A stretch of 64,000 bases of DNA from Nocardioides antri (GTDB lineage: Bacteria > Actinomycetota > Actinomycetes > Propionibacteriales > Nocardioidaceae). The notes under the pieces were generated by a model that made no database searches, was not told the DNA's origin, and was given only the letters and a program-made list of their open reading frames with translations. This document shows positions 26,711-35,313 of this stretch, piece after piece. The stretch spans positions 1 through 64,000 of the forward strand of contig NZ_VUJW01000002.1 in assembly GCF_008373765.1 (NCBI RefSeq). Reading direction: 5' to 3'. The translations under genes and the position numbers were made by a program. Within the stretch, counting starts at the first letter, position 1. Every line of letters begins with the position of its first letter.

Positions 26711-29298
26711 TGGCATCGCACCCCAGGCACCTGAGGAAGCAGCTCGTCGTGGTCGGCCACGGCATGGTCGGCCACCGGTTCGTGGAGTCCGCGATCTCGC
26801 GCGGGCTGACCGAGACCTACGACATCACCGTCATCGGCGAGGAGCCGCGGCCGGCGTACGACCGGGTCGCGCTGACCTCGTTCTTCGAGGTGGGCGCCCA
26901 GGCGCTGAGCTTCCTGCCCTCGGGGAGGTACGACGACCCGCGGGTCACCCTGCGCGTCAACACCGAGGTCGTCGCGGTCTCGCCGCGGCAGCGGATCGTG
27001 ACGCTGGCCAGCGGCGAGGACCTGCACTACGACGAGCTCGTGCTGGCGACCGGTGCCGCGCCGTTCGTGCCGCCGGTGCCGGGCCACGACCTGGAGAACT
27101 GCTTCGTCTACCGCACCATCGAGGACCTCGAGGCGATCCGCGACGCGGCGAAGAAGGCTGGCAAGTCGGGGGTCGGTGCGGTCATCGGCGGTGGCCTGCT
27201 CGGCCTCGAGGCCGCGAACGCGCTCCACCAGCTCGGCCTGGAGACCCACGTCGTCGAGCTCGCGCCGCGGCTGATGGCGGTGCAGGTCGACGACATCGGC
27301 GGCAAGACGCTGAGCCGTCACATCGACAGCCTCGGCCTGACCGTCCACACCGGCGCCATGACCGAGGCCGTGCTGGGCGACAAGAAAGGCCGGGTCGACC
27401 GGCTGGCGCTCAAGGACCGCAACCCGCTCGACGTCGACATCGTCGTCTTCTCGGCCGGCATCCGGCCGCGCGACGCGCTCGCCCGCGCCGCGGGGCTCGA
27501 CGTCGCCGAGCGCGGCGGCGTCCTGGTCGACGAGTCGCTCCGCTCGTCCGACGAGCACATCTGGGCGATCGGCGAGTGCGCCGCGGTGGGCGGCATGATG
27601 TACGGCCTGGTCGCGCCCGGCTACGACATGGCGGAGATCGTCGTCGACCGGCTGCTCGGCGGCGAGGGCTCCTTCACCGGCGCCGACATGTCGACCAAGC
27701 TGAAGCTGCTCGGCGTCGACGTCGCCTCCTTCGGTGACGCGCACGGCCAGACCGAGGGCGCGCTCGAGCTGACCTACCAGGACGCCGTCTCGGGCGTCTA
27801 CAAGAAGCTCGTCATCAGTGAGGACGGCAAGCGGCTGCTCGGCGGCGTGCTGGTGGGCGACGCGGCGGCGTACGGAATCCTCCGGCCGATGGTCGCCTCC
27901 GGCATGGAGCTGCCGGCGAATCCGGAGGAGCTGATCCTCCCGACGTCCCGCGGCGGTCTGGAGATGGATCTGCCTGACGACATGCAGGTGTGCTCCTGCA
28001 ACGACGTCACCAAGGGCGAGATCAAGGAAGCGGTCTCCGACGAGGCCACGCTCAACGACGGCGGCCCGTGCGTCGACGCCGCGTGCGTCACGGCCCACAC
28101 CCGCGCCGGCGCGACGTGCGGCTCCTGCAAGGTCGTGGTCAAGAAGATCGTCGAGGACCACTTCGCCGCCACCGGCAAGGAGGTCGACCGTTCCCTCTGC
28201 CAGCACTTCAGGATGACCCGCCAAGAGCTCTTCGACGTCGTCGCCGTGCACGGCTACACGCGCTTCGACGACATCATCGAGGGCCACGGCACCGGCCGCG
28301 GCTGCGACATCTGCAAGCCCGCGGTCGCCTCGATCCTGGCCAGCCTGCTCAACCACCACGTGCTCGAGCCGGGCAACCGCCAGCTGCAGGACACCAACGA
28401 TGCCTACCTCGCCAACATCCAGCGCAACGGCACCTACTCGGTGGTGCCTCGGATCCCCGGCGGCGAGATCACGCCGGACAAGCTGATCGCGATCGGCGAG
28501 GTGGCCCGCGACTTCGGCCTCTACACGAAGATCACCGGCGGCCAGCGGATCGACCTGTTCGGCGCGCGGATGGAGGACCTGCCCGCGATCTGGAAGCGGC
28601 TGGTCGACGCCGGCATGGAGTCCGGCCACGCCTACGGCAAGTCCCTGCGGACGGTGAAGTCGTGCGTCGGCTCCACCTGGTGCCGGTACGGCGTGCAGGA
28701 CTCGGTCGGTCTCGCCATCGAGCTCGAGCTCCGCTACCGCGGCCTCCGCTCGCCGCACAAGCTCAAGGGCGGCGTCTCGGGCTGCGCCCGGGAGTGCGCG
28801 GAGGCGCGGTCGAAGGACTTCGGGATCATCGCGACCGAGAAGGGCTGGAACCTCTACGTCTGCGGCAACGGCGGCGCCATCCCGGCCCACGCCCAGCTCC
28901 TCGCCGGCGACCTCGACAAGGACACGCTGATCCAGTACCTCGACCGGTTCCTCATGTACTACATCCGCACGGCCGACCGGCTGCAGCGGACGTCGTACTG
29001 GATGGACTCGATCGACGGTGGCCTCGACCGGATCCGGGAGATCGTCGTGGACGATGCGCTCGGCCTCGGCGCCGAGCTGGAGGCGGCGATGGACAAGCAC
29101 GTCGAGTCGTACTTTGACGAGTGGAAGGCCACCATCGAGGACCCCGAGAAGATGGCTCGGTTCGTGTCCTTCGTGAACGCGCCCGGCGTGCCCGACCCGA
29201 ACATCTCGTTCCGTGACGAGCGCGGCCAGATCGCACCCGCGGACAACGAGGGCCCGGTCGCGCTCGGCCCTACCATTCCCGTAGGAGCCCCTCGATGA
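26710..29298 (+). CDS. nirB: NADH-dependent assimilatory nitrite reductase, large subunit
   Basis: About 862 residues, full length. Order: FAD/NADH domain ('VVVGHGMVGHRFVESA', 'AVIGGGLLGLEAANAL'), BFD [2Fe-2S] domain ('CSCNDVTKGEI'...'CGSCK', ~430-480), nitrite/sulfite reductase ferredoxin-like half domains and a siroheme/[4Fe-4S] site formed by the Cys of 'SCVGSTWCRYG' and 'GCARECAEA' (~655-700). Reduces nitrite to ammonium with six electrons. ATG at 26710 with GGAAGGA 8 bases upstream; a GTG three bases earlier overlaps the nasB stop and is the alternative. NirD starts within the last codons of this gene. Confidence 0.97.
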   Translation: MASHPRHLRKQLVVVGHGMVGHRFVESAISRGLTETYDITVIGEEPRPAYDRVALTSFFEVGAQALSFLPSGRYDDPRVTLRVNTEVVAVSPRQRIVTLASGEDLHYDELVLATGAAPFVPPVPGHDLENCFVYRTIEDLEAIRDAAKKAGKSGVGAVIGGGLLGLEAANALHQLGLETHVVELAPRLMAVQVDDIGGKTLSRHIDSLGLTVHTGAMTEAVLGDKKGRVDRLALKDRNPLDVDIVVFSAGIRPRDALARAAGLDVAERGGVLVDESLRSSDEHIWAIGECAAVGGMMYGLVAPGYDMAEIVVDRLLGGEGSFTGADMSTKLKLLGVDVASFGDAHGQTEGALELTYQDAVSGVYKKLVISEDGKRLLGGVLVGDAAAYGILRPMVASGMELPANPEELILPTSRGGLEMDLPDDMQVCSCNDVTKGEIKEAVSDEATLNDGGPCVDAACVTAHTRAGATCGSCKVVVKKIVEDHFAATGKEVDRSLCQHFRMTRQELFDVVAVHGYTRFDDIIEGHGTGRGCDICKPAVASILASLLNHHVLEPGNRQLQDTNDAYLANIQRNGTYSVVPRIPGGEITPDKLIAIGEVARDFGLYTKITGGQRIDLFGARMEDLPAIWKRLVDAGMESGHAYGKSLRTVKSCVGSTWCRYGVQDSVGLAIELELRYRGLRSPHKLKGGVSGCARECAEARSKDFGIIATEKGWNLYVCGNGGAIPAHAQLLAGDLDKDTLIQYLDRFLMYYIRTADRLQRTSYWMDSIDGGLDRIREIVVDDALGLGAELEAAMDKHVESYFDEWKATIEDPEKMARFVSFVNAPGVPDPNISFRDERGQIAPADNEGPVALGPTIPVGAPR

Positions 29299-29657
29299 CC
29301 GTGAACACCGAGACGACGTACGAGGTGGTCTGTCGGCTCGACCAGATCGAGCGCGAGGGCGGCGTGACCGCCCTCGTCGGTGGCGAGGCCGTCGCGGTCA
29401 TCCGCACGTTCGATGACCAGGTCCACGCACTTTCGAACTACGATCCTTACTCCAGGGCATCGGTCCTCGCGCGCGGGATCGTCGGCACCAGAACGGTGGA
29501 TGGCGAGGACGTCCCGTTCGTGGCCAGTCCGATGCACAAGCAGGCGTTCGACCTGCGCACCGGACAGTGCCTCGACGACCCGACCGTCACCGTGGCGACG
29601 TACGACGTGCGGGTGGTGGACGGGGTCGTGGAAGTCGGCCCCCGTCGGGCGTGATGG
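29295..29657 (+). CDS. nirD: Nitrite reductase small subunit
   Basis: 119 residues with a Rieske-like beta fold. The two Cys-x-His pairs of true Rieske proteins are absent ('VASPMHKQAFDLRTGQ' replaces the second pair), as normal for NirD, which is structural rather than redox active. It overlaps nirB by 4 bases (ATGA) and the regulator gene at its stop. The stop codon is at 29652-29654, so the coding part proper ends at 29654. Required for NirB activity in related systems. Confidence 0.9.
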
Positions 29658-30787
29658 AAGTGAAGGTGGAGTCGGTGCCGGACCGGCCGCTGGCGGGATT
29701 CAAGGTGGGCGTCACTGCTGCGCGCCGCGCGGAGGAGCAGATCGCCCTCCTCGAGCGGCGCGGCGCGGAGGTCGTCCACGCGCCCGCGCTGTCGGTCGAC
29801 CCGAACCGGATCGACGAGGTCGCCCTGCTCGCGGCCACCAAGAACGTGCTGTCGGCGCCGGTCGACATCTTCCTCGCGACGACCGGCATCGGCATGAAGT
29901 CCTGGCTGACCGCAGCCGAGCGGTGGGGGTTGCTGGACGACCTGGTGACCCACCTCGGCAAGGCCGAGATCCTGGCCCGGGGGCCGAAGAGCGTCGGCGC
30001 GCTCCGTCGCTTCGGGCTCCGTGAGCTGTGGGCGCCGGAGTCGGAGGAGTTCGAGGACGTGCTGGCGCACCTGCGCGGGCGCGACCTCGGCGGGCTGCGG
30101 ATCGTGGTCCAGGAGCACGGCCAGTCGCTGTCGATGGCCGCCCACGCCCTGCGCCGGCTCGGTGCGGAGGTCACGACCGTGACGGTCTACCGGGTCGACG
30201 CGGCGGAGGACCTCGAGCCGATGTTCGACCTCGTCGAGGCGGTCGTGGAGGGCCGGGTCGACGCCGTCACCTTCACCGCCGCGCCAGCCGTCGCGGCCAT
30301 GATGGAGGCCGCGGCGACCGCTGGCCATCGCGACGACGTGATCAGCGCGTTCCAGGCCGATGTCGTCGCCGTCTGCGTCGGGCCGGTCACCGCCGCGGCC
30401 TTCGAGATGTGGGGCGTGCCGTCGATCTGGCCCGAGCGGTCGAGGCTCGCCGCCATGGTGAAGCTGATCGAGACCGAGCTGCCCTCCCGCGCCACCGGCA
30501 CCGCGCTCCAGGTCGCCGGCCACACCCTGCTGCTGCACGGTGACGAGGTGCTCCTCGACGGCGTCGAGATCAGGCTCTCGCCGGCCCCGTTCGCCGTGCT
30601 CCAGGCGCTCCTCGTCAACCCCGGCACGGTGGTGTCCCGCCGCGATCTGCTCGCAGCCCTGCCGTCCGGCACGGCCGGCTCCGAGCACGCCGTCGAGATG
30701 GCGGTCGCCCGCCTCCGCGCCGCGATCGGCACCCGCTGCATCCAGACCGTCGTCAAGCGCGGCTACCGGCTGGCGGTGAGCGCATGA
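29654..30787 (+). CDS. nnaR: Uroporphyrinogen-III synthase domain fused to OmpR-type winged helix (NnaR-like nitrate regulator)
   Basis: 377 residues from the ATG at 29654 (a GTG at 29651 overlapping the nirD stop is equally possible). Residues ~14-265 form a HemD-like two-lobed domain ('FKVGVTAARRAEEQIALLERRGAEV', 'VTFTAAPAVAAMMEAA'). Residues ~285-377 are a Trans_reg_C winged helix ('LSPAPFAVLQALLVNPG', 'VEMAVARLRAAIG', 'VVKRGYRL'). The same fusion next to nirBD is the NnaR regulator of Streptomyces and mycobacteria (Rv0260c type), which acts with GlnR on nitrate genes. It could also retain UroS activity for siroheme. Likely targets are the GTGAG elements before narK and nasC. Confidence 0.85.
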   Translation: MEVKVESVPDRPLAGFKVGVTAARRAEEQIALLERRGAEVVHAPALSVDPNRIDEVALLAATKNVLSAPVDIFLATTGIGMKSWLTAAERWGLLDDLVTHLGKAEILARGPKSVGALRRFGLRELWAPESEEFEDVLAHLRGRDLGGLRIVVQEHGQSLSMAAHALRRLGAEVTTVTVYRVDAAEDLEPMFDLVEAVVEGRVDAVTFTAAPAVAAMMEAAATAGHRDDVISAFQADVVAVCVGPVTAAAFEMWGVPSIWPERSRLAAMVKLIETELPSRATGTALQVAGHTLLLHGDEVLLDGVEIRLSPAPFAVLQALLVNPGTVVSRRDLLAALPSGTAGSEHAVEMAVARLRAAIGTRCIQTVVKRGYRLAVSA

Positions 30788-31485
30788 GCGCGCTGGTCAC
30801 CGTCGCCCACGGGACCCGCAACGCCGCCGGCAACCAGGTCGCGGCCGAGATCACCGCCGCGGCCGGCCGTCGCCTCGGCATGACCGCGACGGCGTCGTAC
30901 GTCGAGCTCTGCGAGCCGCTCTTCGCCGATGTCATGGGCGGGCTGCGGGACCGGGTTGTCGTCGTACCCCTGCTGCTGTCGACGGGCTACCACGTCCGCA
31001 ACGACCTGCCGGCCGCCGTCGCCGGAGCGTCGGTCCCGGTCGCCCTCGGCGGCCCGCTCGGACCCGACCCGCTGCTCGCCGCCGCCCAGGTCGACCGGCT
31101 CCTCGACGCTGGTGCGGTCGAGGGTCAGCCGGTCGTGATGGTCGCCGCCGGGTCCACCGACCCCGAGGCCACGGCCGACCTCGGCGGCGCCGCCCGCCTG
31201 CTCGGCGAGCTCTGGGGCGCGCCCGTCCGCCTGGCCACGCTGGCCGGCATCGGCCAGCGACCGGCCGACGTGGTGCGCCCGGGAGACGCCGTCTCGCCGT
31301 ACCTCCTCGCGCCGGGGTTCTTCGCCGGCCGCGCCCGAGCCGACGCCCGCGCCGCCGGTGCCGCGGTCATCGCCGGCGCCATCGGTCCCCACCCCCGGGT
31401 CGTCGACCTGGTCTGTCAGCGCGCCACCCGCATCGCGTTGAATCCGCCCTCGTGGTGGGTCGAATCCGGACTTGTGGTGGGTTGA
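30784..31485 (+). CDS. Sirohydrochlorin chelatase (CbiX/SirB-like)
   Basis: 233 residues. N-terminal 'LVTVAHGTRNAAG' carries the chelatase His of CbiX proteins; 'VVPLLLSTGYHVRNDLP' (~58-74) holds the second conserved His; the two-repeat fold continues with 'VMVAAGSTDPEA'. It inserts Fe2+ (or Co2+) into sirohydrochlorin, and next to nirB it presumably makes siroheme. ATGA overlap with the regulator gene. The last ~16 residues ('LNPPSWWVESGLVVG') are encoded entirely by the 22-base repeats at 31438-31485, so the original C-terminus was probably shorter or different. Confidence 0.88.
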   Translation: MSALVTVAHGTRNAAGNQVAAEITAAAGRRLGMTATASYVELCEPLFADVMGGLRDRVVVVPLLLSTGYHVRNDLPAAVAGASVPVALGGPLGPDPLLAAAQVDRLLDAGAVEGQPVVMVAAGSTDPEATADLGGAARLLGELWGAPVRLATLAGIGQRPADVVRPGDAVSPYLLAPGFFAGRARADARAAGAAVIAGAIGPHPRVVDLVCQRATRIALNPPSWWVESGLVVG

Positions 31486-31552
31486 GCCCGGCCTTGTGGT
31501 GGTGACTGCCCACCACAACTCCCGACTCGGGCCACCACCATCCCCGATTCAA
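31438..31552. repeat. 22-bp repeat cluster: three direct and two inverted copies between convergent genes
   Basis: Units T(C/T)GA(A/G)(T/C)C-n7-GTGGTGG(G/T) lie at 31438-31459, 31460-31481 and 31482-31503; inverted units (C/G)CCACCAC-n7-GA(C/T)TC(G/A)(G/A) lie at 31509-31530 and 31531-31552, with a 5-base centre. The array is therefore a large palindrome. It holds the stop codons of both the chelatase (31483-31485) and the opposing symporter (31549-31551). A two-copy version lies at 22940-22983. Confidence 0.85.
31495..31517. terminator. Bidirectional terminator-like hairpin at the centre of the 22-bp repeat cluster
   Basis: TGTGGTGG (31495-31502) pairs with CCACCACA (31510-31517) across a seven-base centre, and outer repeats can extend the stem. 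It lies between the stop codons of two convergent genes. A T-run is lacking on either side, so termination by hairpin alone or with Rho is inferred only. Confidence 0.45.
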
Positions 31553-33072
31553 CCTCCGTGGCCGACCTCGAGCACCTCCGGCGTGTGCAGCCGGACGAGG
31601 AAACGGCGGGCGTGGGCGGGGGTCTGGGAGGCGGTGGCGAGGGACACCAGGATCATCGTCGCGAACGCGATCGGGACGCTCCATGCGGCGGGCTGGACGA
31701 GGAGGGCGCCGAGCCAGCCGGAGGCCTCCACGCCGACCACGTTGAGTACGGCGGCGCCGCCCGCGCCGAGACCACCGGCGGCCAGGCCGGCGAGCGCGCC
31801 GGCGGAGGTCAGGCCCCGCCACCAGATCCCGAGCATCAGCAACGGGCAGAACGTCGAGGCGGCGACAGCGAACGCGAGGCCGACCGACTGCGCGACGCCG
31901 ACGTTGGTGTCGAGGAGCGCGACCAGGACGGGCACCGTCACCGCGAGGGCGGCGGCCAGCCGGAACGCCGCCGCGACCGACGCGGTCGGGCCGCGCTCAC
32001 CCACGAAGCGGCTCGTCACGTCCTGGGTCAGCACGCCGGAGACCGCGATCGCCAGCCCCGACGCGGTCGACAGGAACGCCGCGAACGCGCCCGCGGTCAC
32101 CAGGCCGGTGAGCAGCTCGCCACCGATCCCGTCGACCATCAGCCGCGGCAGCTCGAGCACGAGCACGTCGGCGTGCCCGTCCGCGACCAGGTCGCCGCCG
32201 TACACCCGGCCGAGCGCGGCGAACACCGGCGGCCAGAGGTAGAAGAGCCCGAGGAGGGCGAGCACCACCAGCGTCGTACGACGCGCGGCCCTGCCGTCCG
32301 GGTTGGTGTAGAACCGCACGACCACGTGCGGCAGCCCCATCGTCCCGAGGAAGAGCGCGATCATCAGGGAGTAGGTGCCGTAGAGCCCGATCGCGCCGCC
32401 GCCCTCGACCGGCACCGACCAGCCGTCGCCCGACCCAGACCCGCCAGGGCGCCCGTCGCCGGCCCACACCGCCAGCAGCACCATGGCCGGGACCAGCAGC
32501 GCGGTGAGCTTGAGCCAGTACTGGAACGCCTGCACGAACGTGATCGACCGCATCCCGCCGGACATCACGTTGACCAGAACCACCGAGCCGACGATGAGCG
32601 GGCCGACCCAGCGCGGCGCGCCGATCGCGGACTCGAGCGTGAGCCCGGCGCCCTGGAACTGCGGCAGCAGGTAGAGCCACCCGACGCCGACGACCAGGAC
32701 CGAGCACGCCGCGCGGACGGTCGGCGATCCCAGCCGTGCCTCCGCGAAGTCGGGCAGCGTGTAGGCGCCGGACCGGCGCAGCGGAGCGGCGACGAGCACC
32801 AGGAGGACGAGGTAGCCGGCGGTCCAGCCGACGGGGTACCAGAGCATCTGCGCGCCGCCGACGAGCAGCAGCCCGGCGATGCCGAGGAAGGAAGCAGCGG
32901 AGAGGTACTCCCCGCCGATCGCCGACGCGTTGAGCCGCGGGTTGACGGTGCGGGAGGCGACGAAGAAGTCGCTGGTCGTGCGCGAGAACCGCAGGCCCCA
33001 GGTGCCGATCGCCAGGGTGGCGACGGTGACCGCGACGACCGCGACCAGGCCGGGTACGGCGTCGCCGGTCAC
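31549..33072 (-). CDS. Sodium:solute symporter, acetate-permease-like (second copy)
   Basis: 507 residues, about 13 spans, solute:sodium symporter family close to ActP. 'DFFVASRTVNPRLNASAIGGEYLSAASFLG' near the N-terminus and 'VRFYTNPDGRAARRT' in the middle parallel the first symporter ('DYYAGGRSFSG...IGGDYMSAASFLG', 'IRFYTVPTSRDARKS'). GTG start at 33072, overlapping the small partner's stop. Downstream position behind a LytS/LytTR pair suggests induction by an external carboxylate. Substrate is probably acetate, pyruvate or another monocarboxylate. Its stop codon lies in the inverted 22-base repeat. Confidence 0.88.
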   Translation of the reverse strand: MTGDAVPGLVAVVAVTVATLAIGTWGLRFSRTTSDFFVASRTVNPRLNASAIGGEYLSAASFLGIAGLLLVGGAQMLWYPVGWTAGYLVLLVLVAAPLRRSGAYTLPDFAEARLGSPTVRAACSVLVVGVGWLYLLPQFQGAGLTLESAIGAPRWVGPLIVGSVVLVNVMSGGMRSITFVQAFQYWLKLTALLVPAMVLLAVWAGDGRPGGSGSGDGWSVPVEGGGAIGLYGTYSLMIALFLGTMGLPHVVVRFYTNPDGRAARRTTLVVLALLGLFYLWPPVFAALGRVYGGDLVADGHADVLVLELPRLMVDGIGGELLTGLVTAGAFAAFLSTASGLAIAVSGVLTQDVTSRFVGERGPTASVAAAFRLAAALAVTVPVLVALLDTNVGVAQSVGLAFAVAASTFCPLLMLGIWWRGLTSAGALAGLAAGGLGAGGAAVLNVVGVEASGWLGALLVQPAAWSVPIAFATMILVSLATASQTPAHARRFLVRLHTPEVLEVGHGG

Positions 33073-33452
33073 TCCGTCGGCCTCTCGGATCCCGCGACCA
33101 GGTCGGTGAAGTCCCGCTCGTTGCGCTCGACGCTCCGCACGTAGCGCCAGCCCATGAGGAGCAGGAACGGGTAGACCAGCCCGCCGAGCACCACCCAGGC
33201 GACCGGAAGACCGGCGACCTCGAGGTCGGCGAGGCCGGGCCAGAGGTGGAACACCAGCGGGAGCAGGCCCAGGGTCAGGCCGACCAGGACCAGCACGCGG
33301 ATCGCCAGCGCGAGCTGCTCCTTGAGGAGGGACCGAAGGAACACGTCACCGAGCGGCGTCTGGTCGTGCACGTCCCCGATCCGGCTGCGCGGACCGCTGG
33401 CGTAGCGCGGCGGCCCGGTGACCCGGACCCGCTGCGGGCGGTGGTCACTCAC
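33069..33452 (-). CDS. Small membrane protein, symporter small subunit-like
   Basis: 127 residues from the GTG at 33452, which overlaps the response-regulator stop (GTGA). A charged N-terminus of ~40 residues precedes two hydrophobic spans ('ALAIRVLVLVGLTLGLLPLVF' and 'VAWVVLGGLVYPFLLLMGW') and a charged tail ('RYVRSVERNERDFTDLV'). Topology and position (directly before a symporter, overlapping it by 4 bases) mirror the DUF485-actP pair at 9166-9543, although the sequences differ. Likely a symporter accessory subunit. Confidence 0.82.
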   Translation of the reverse strand: MSDHRPQRVRVTGPPRYASGPRSRIGDVHDQTPLGDVFLRSLLKEQLALAIRVLVLVGLTLGLLPLVFHLWPGLADLEVAGLPVAWVVLGGLVYPFLLLMGWRYVRSVERNERDFTDLVAGSERPTE

Positions 33453-34177
33453 GAGGTCCCCCGGGCCCGTCGTACCAGCACGTCGCGGAGCTCGCGGGTG
33501 TGCCGCCGCGCCACCGGCAGCTCGGCGTCGCCGACCAGCACGGTGCAGCGGCCGGCCTCGGTGCGCAGCTCGTCGATGTGGGCGAGGGCGACCAGCAGCG
33601 AGCGGTGGATCCGGTGGAACCCGGCGGAGCGCCACTCCTCCTCGAGCGTCGAGAGCGGGATCCGGACCAGGTAGGCGTCACCGGCGCGCGTGTGCAGCCG
33701 GGCGTAGTCGCCGTGCGCCTCGACGTAGGAGATGTCGCCCCGGTCGACGAACCGGGTGACGCCGCCCCGCTCGACCGGGATCTGGGTGTCCTCCGGCGCC
33801 GACCGGCGGTCGGTGCCGGACACCACCCGGCGCACCGCCTCGGCCAGCCGCTCCGCCCGCACCGGCTTGAGCACGTAGTCGACCGCGTGGAGGTCGAACG
33901 CGTCCACCGCGTGCTGCTCGTGGGCGGTCACGAACACCACCGGCGGCGGCTCCTTGAACCGGCTCAGCACCTCAGCGAGCTCCAACCCGCTGAGGCCGGG
34001 CATCTGGATGTCGAGGAAGACCGCGTCGACGTCGGTCTCGCGCAGGATCCGCAGCCCCTCGGTGGCCGTCGAGCAGGCGACCACCTCGCCCACGCGACCG
34101 TCCGCGCCGAGGAGGAAGCAGAGCTCGTCCAGCGCGGGCCGTTCATCGTCGACGACGAGGACGCGGAGGCCCGTCAT
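33449..34177 (-). CDS. LytTR-type response regulator
   Basis: 242 residues. Receiver domain with acidic pocket 'VVDDE' (residues 8-12), phospho-acceptor D56 ('VFLDIQMPG'), the switch Thr in 'VFVTAHEQHA' and Lys in 'YVLKPVRAE'. The C-terminal ~100 residues are a LytTR DNA-binding domain ('DISYVEAHGDYARLHT', 'FHRIHRSLLVAL'). It overlaps the kinase gene upstream (ATGA) and the small membrane protein downstream, so kinase, regulator, small subunit and symporter form one operon. Likely autoregulates the symporter, as BtsR/MctR-like systems do. Confidence 0.93.
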   Translation of the reverse strand: MTGLRVLVVDDERPALDELCFLLGADGRVGEVVACSTATEGLRILRETDVDAVFLDIQMPGLSGLELAEVLSRFKEPPPVVFVTAHEQHAVDAFDLHAVDYVLKPVRAERLAEAVRRVVSGTDRRSAPEDTQIPVERGGVTRFVDRGDISYVEAHGDYARLHTRAGDAYLVRIPLSTLEEEWRSAGFHRIHRSLLVALAHIDELRTEAGRCTVLVGDAELPVARRHTRELRDVLVRRARGTS

Positions 34178-35304
34178 TGGGCGGAGACCCCCGGCGCGAA
34201 CTTCGGCACCCGCACGATCACCTTCGTGCCCGCTCCGGGCGCGGTCTCCACGACCAGCCCGTAGTCGTCGCCGAACGTCGCCCGCAGCCGCGCGTCGACG
34301 TTGCCCAGGCCTACGGAGTCGAGGGCGGCGTCACCGGCCAGCGCCCGTCGTACCTTCTCCGGGTCCTCGCCGACGCCGTCGTCCTCGACCTCGACCACGC
34401 ACTCGTGGCCGCGGTCGTGCGCGACGATCCGGAGGTGCCCGACGCTCGCGGAGGACTCGAGGCCGTGGCGGACGGCGTTCTCGACGAGCGGCTGGATGCA
34501 GAGGAAGGGCACGACGACCGGCAGCACCTCGGGTGCGATGTTGAGGGTCACCTGGAGCCGGTCGCCGAAGCGCGCCTGCTCGAGGAGGAGGTACCGCTCG
34601 ATCGAGCGCAGCTCCTCGGCGAGGGTCGTGAACTCGCCGTGCCGGCGGAAGGAGTAGCGGGTGAAGTCGGCGAACTCCATCAGCAGCTCGCGGGCCCGGT
34701 CGGGGTCGGTGCGCACGAAGCTGGCGATCGCGCCCAGCGAGTTGTAGATGAAGTGGGGGCTGATCTGGGCCCGCAGCGCCCGCACCTCCGCCTCCATCGC
34801 GCGGTTGCGGCTCGCGTCTAGCTCGGCCAGCTCGAGCTGGCCGGAGACCCACTGCGCGACCTCCTCCGTCGCCCGGATCAGCCCGGCCGTGGTGGTCGGC
34901 GCGAAGGCCTGGACCGTGCCGACCACCCGACCGTCGACGACGAGCGGGCTGATCACACCCATCCGGACCGGGCACCCGGCGGTCCGGCACGGGATCTGGT
35001 CGGGCTCCACGGTCCTGGTCCAGCCGCGGGCGGAGTCGTCGCCGGTGGGCGCGGTCAGCATCGTGGCGAGTGCACCGGCCTGCGCCTGGTGGTGGGCGCC
35101 GGTGCCGTCCCAGGCCAGCGTCGACGCCGTGTCGGTGATCGCCAGGGCCGGCGTCCCGAGCAGCGTGCGCAGGTGCTTGATCGCCCGGTCCGCGCTGTCG
35201 GCGGTCAGCCCCTCCCGGAGCGCGGGCGAGGCGAGCGACGCCTGGTGCAGCGCCCGGAAGGTGGCACGGTCGGCCTCGCTCCCCAGGTGCCGACGCCGTC
35301 TCAT
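34174..35304 (-). CDS. LytS-type sensor histidine kinase (cytoplasmic, GAF-like sensor)
   Basis: 376 residues with no membrane span. Residues ~35-165 form a GAF-like sensory domain containing a Cys pair ('IPCRTAGCPVRMG', C106 and C111). The His_kinase (PF06580-type) block 'ISPHFIYNSL' gives the phospho-acceptor H184, followed by 'YLLLEQARFGDRL'. The HATPase domain has the N-box 'PLVENAVRHGLE' and G-boxes 'DDGVGE' and 'GLGNVDARL'. Without transmembrane helices it must sense an internal ligand or depend on the symporter; the Cys pair hints at redox or metal sensing. It is the first gene of the four-gene operon. Confidence 0.9.
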   Translation of the reverse strand: MRRRRHLGSEADRATFRALHQASLASPALREGLTADSADRAIKHLRTLLGTPALAITDTASTLAWDGTGAHHQAQAGALATMLTAPTGDDSARGWTRTVEPDQIPCRTAGCPVRMGVISPLVVDGRVVGTVQAFAPTTTAGLIRATEEVAQWVSGQLELAELDASRNRAMEAEVRALRAQISPHFIYNSLGAIASFVRTDPDRARELLMEFADFTRYSFRRHGEFTTLAEELRSIERYLLLEQARFGDRLQVTLNIAPEVLPVVVPFLCIQPLVENAVRHGLESSASVGHLRIVAHDRGHECVVEVEDDGVGEDPEKVRRALAGDAALDSVGLGNVDARLRATFGDDYGLVVETAPGAGTKVIVRVPKFAPGVSAQ

Positions 35305-35313
35305 GCGCCCTGT

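Noticed and set aside
26440-29100. 886-codon antisense frame over nirB
   Set aside because: Shadow of the nirB third-position GC bias; no ribosome site, no domain.
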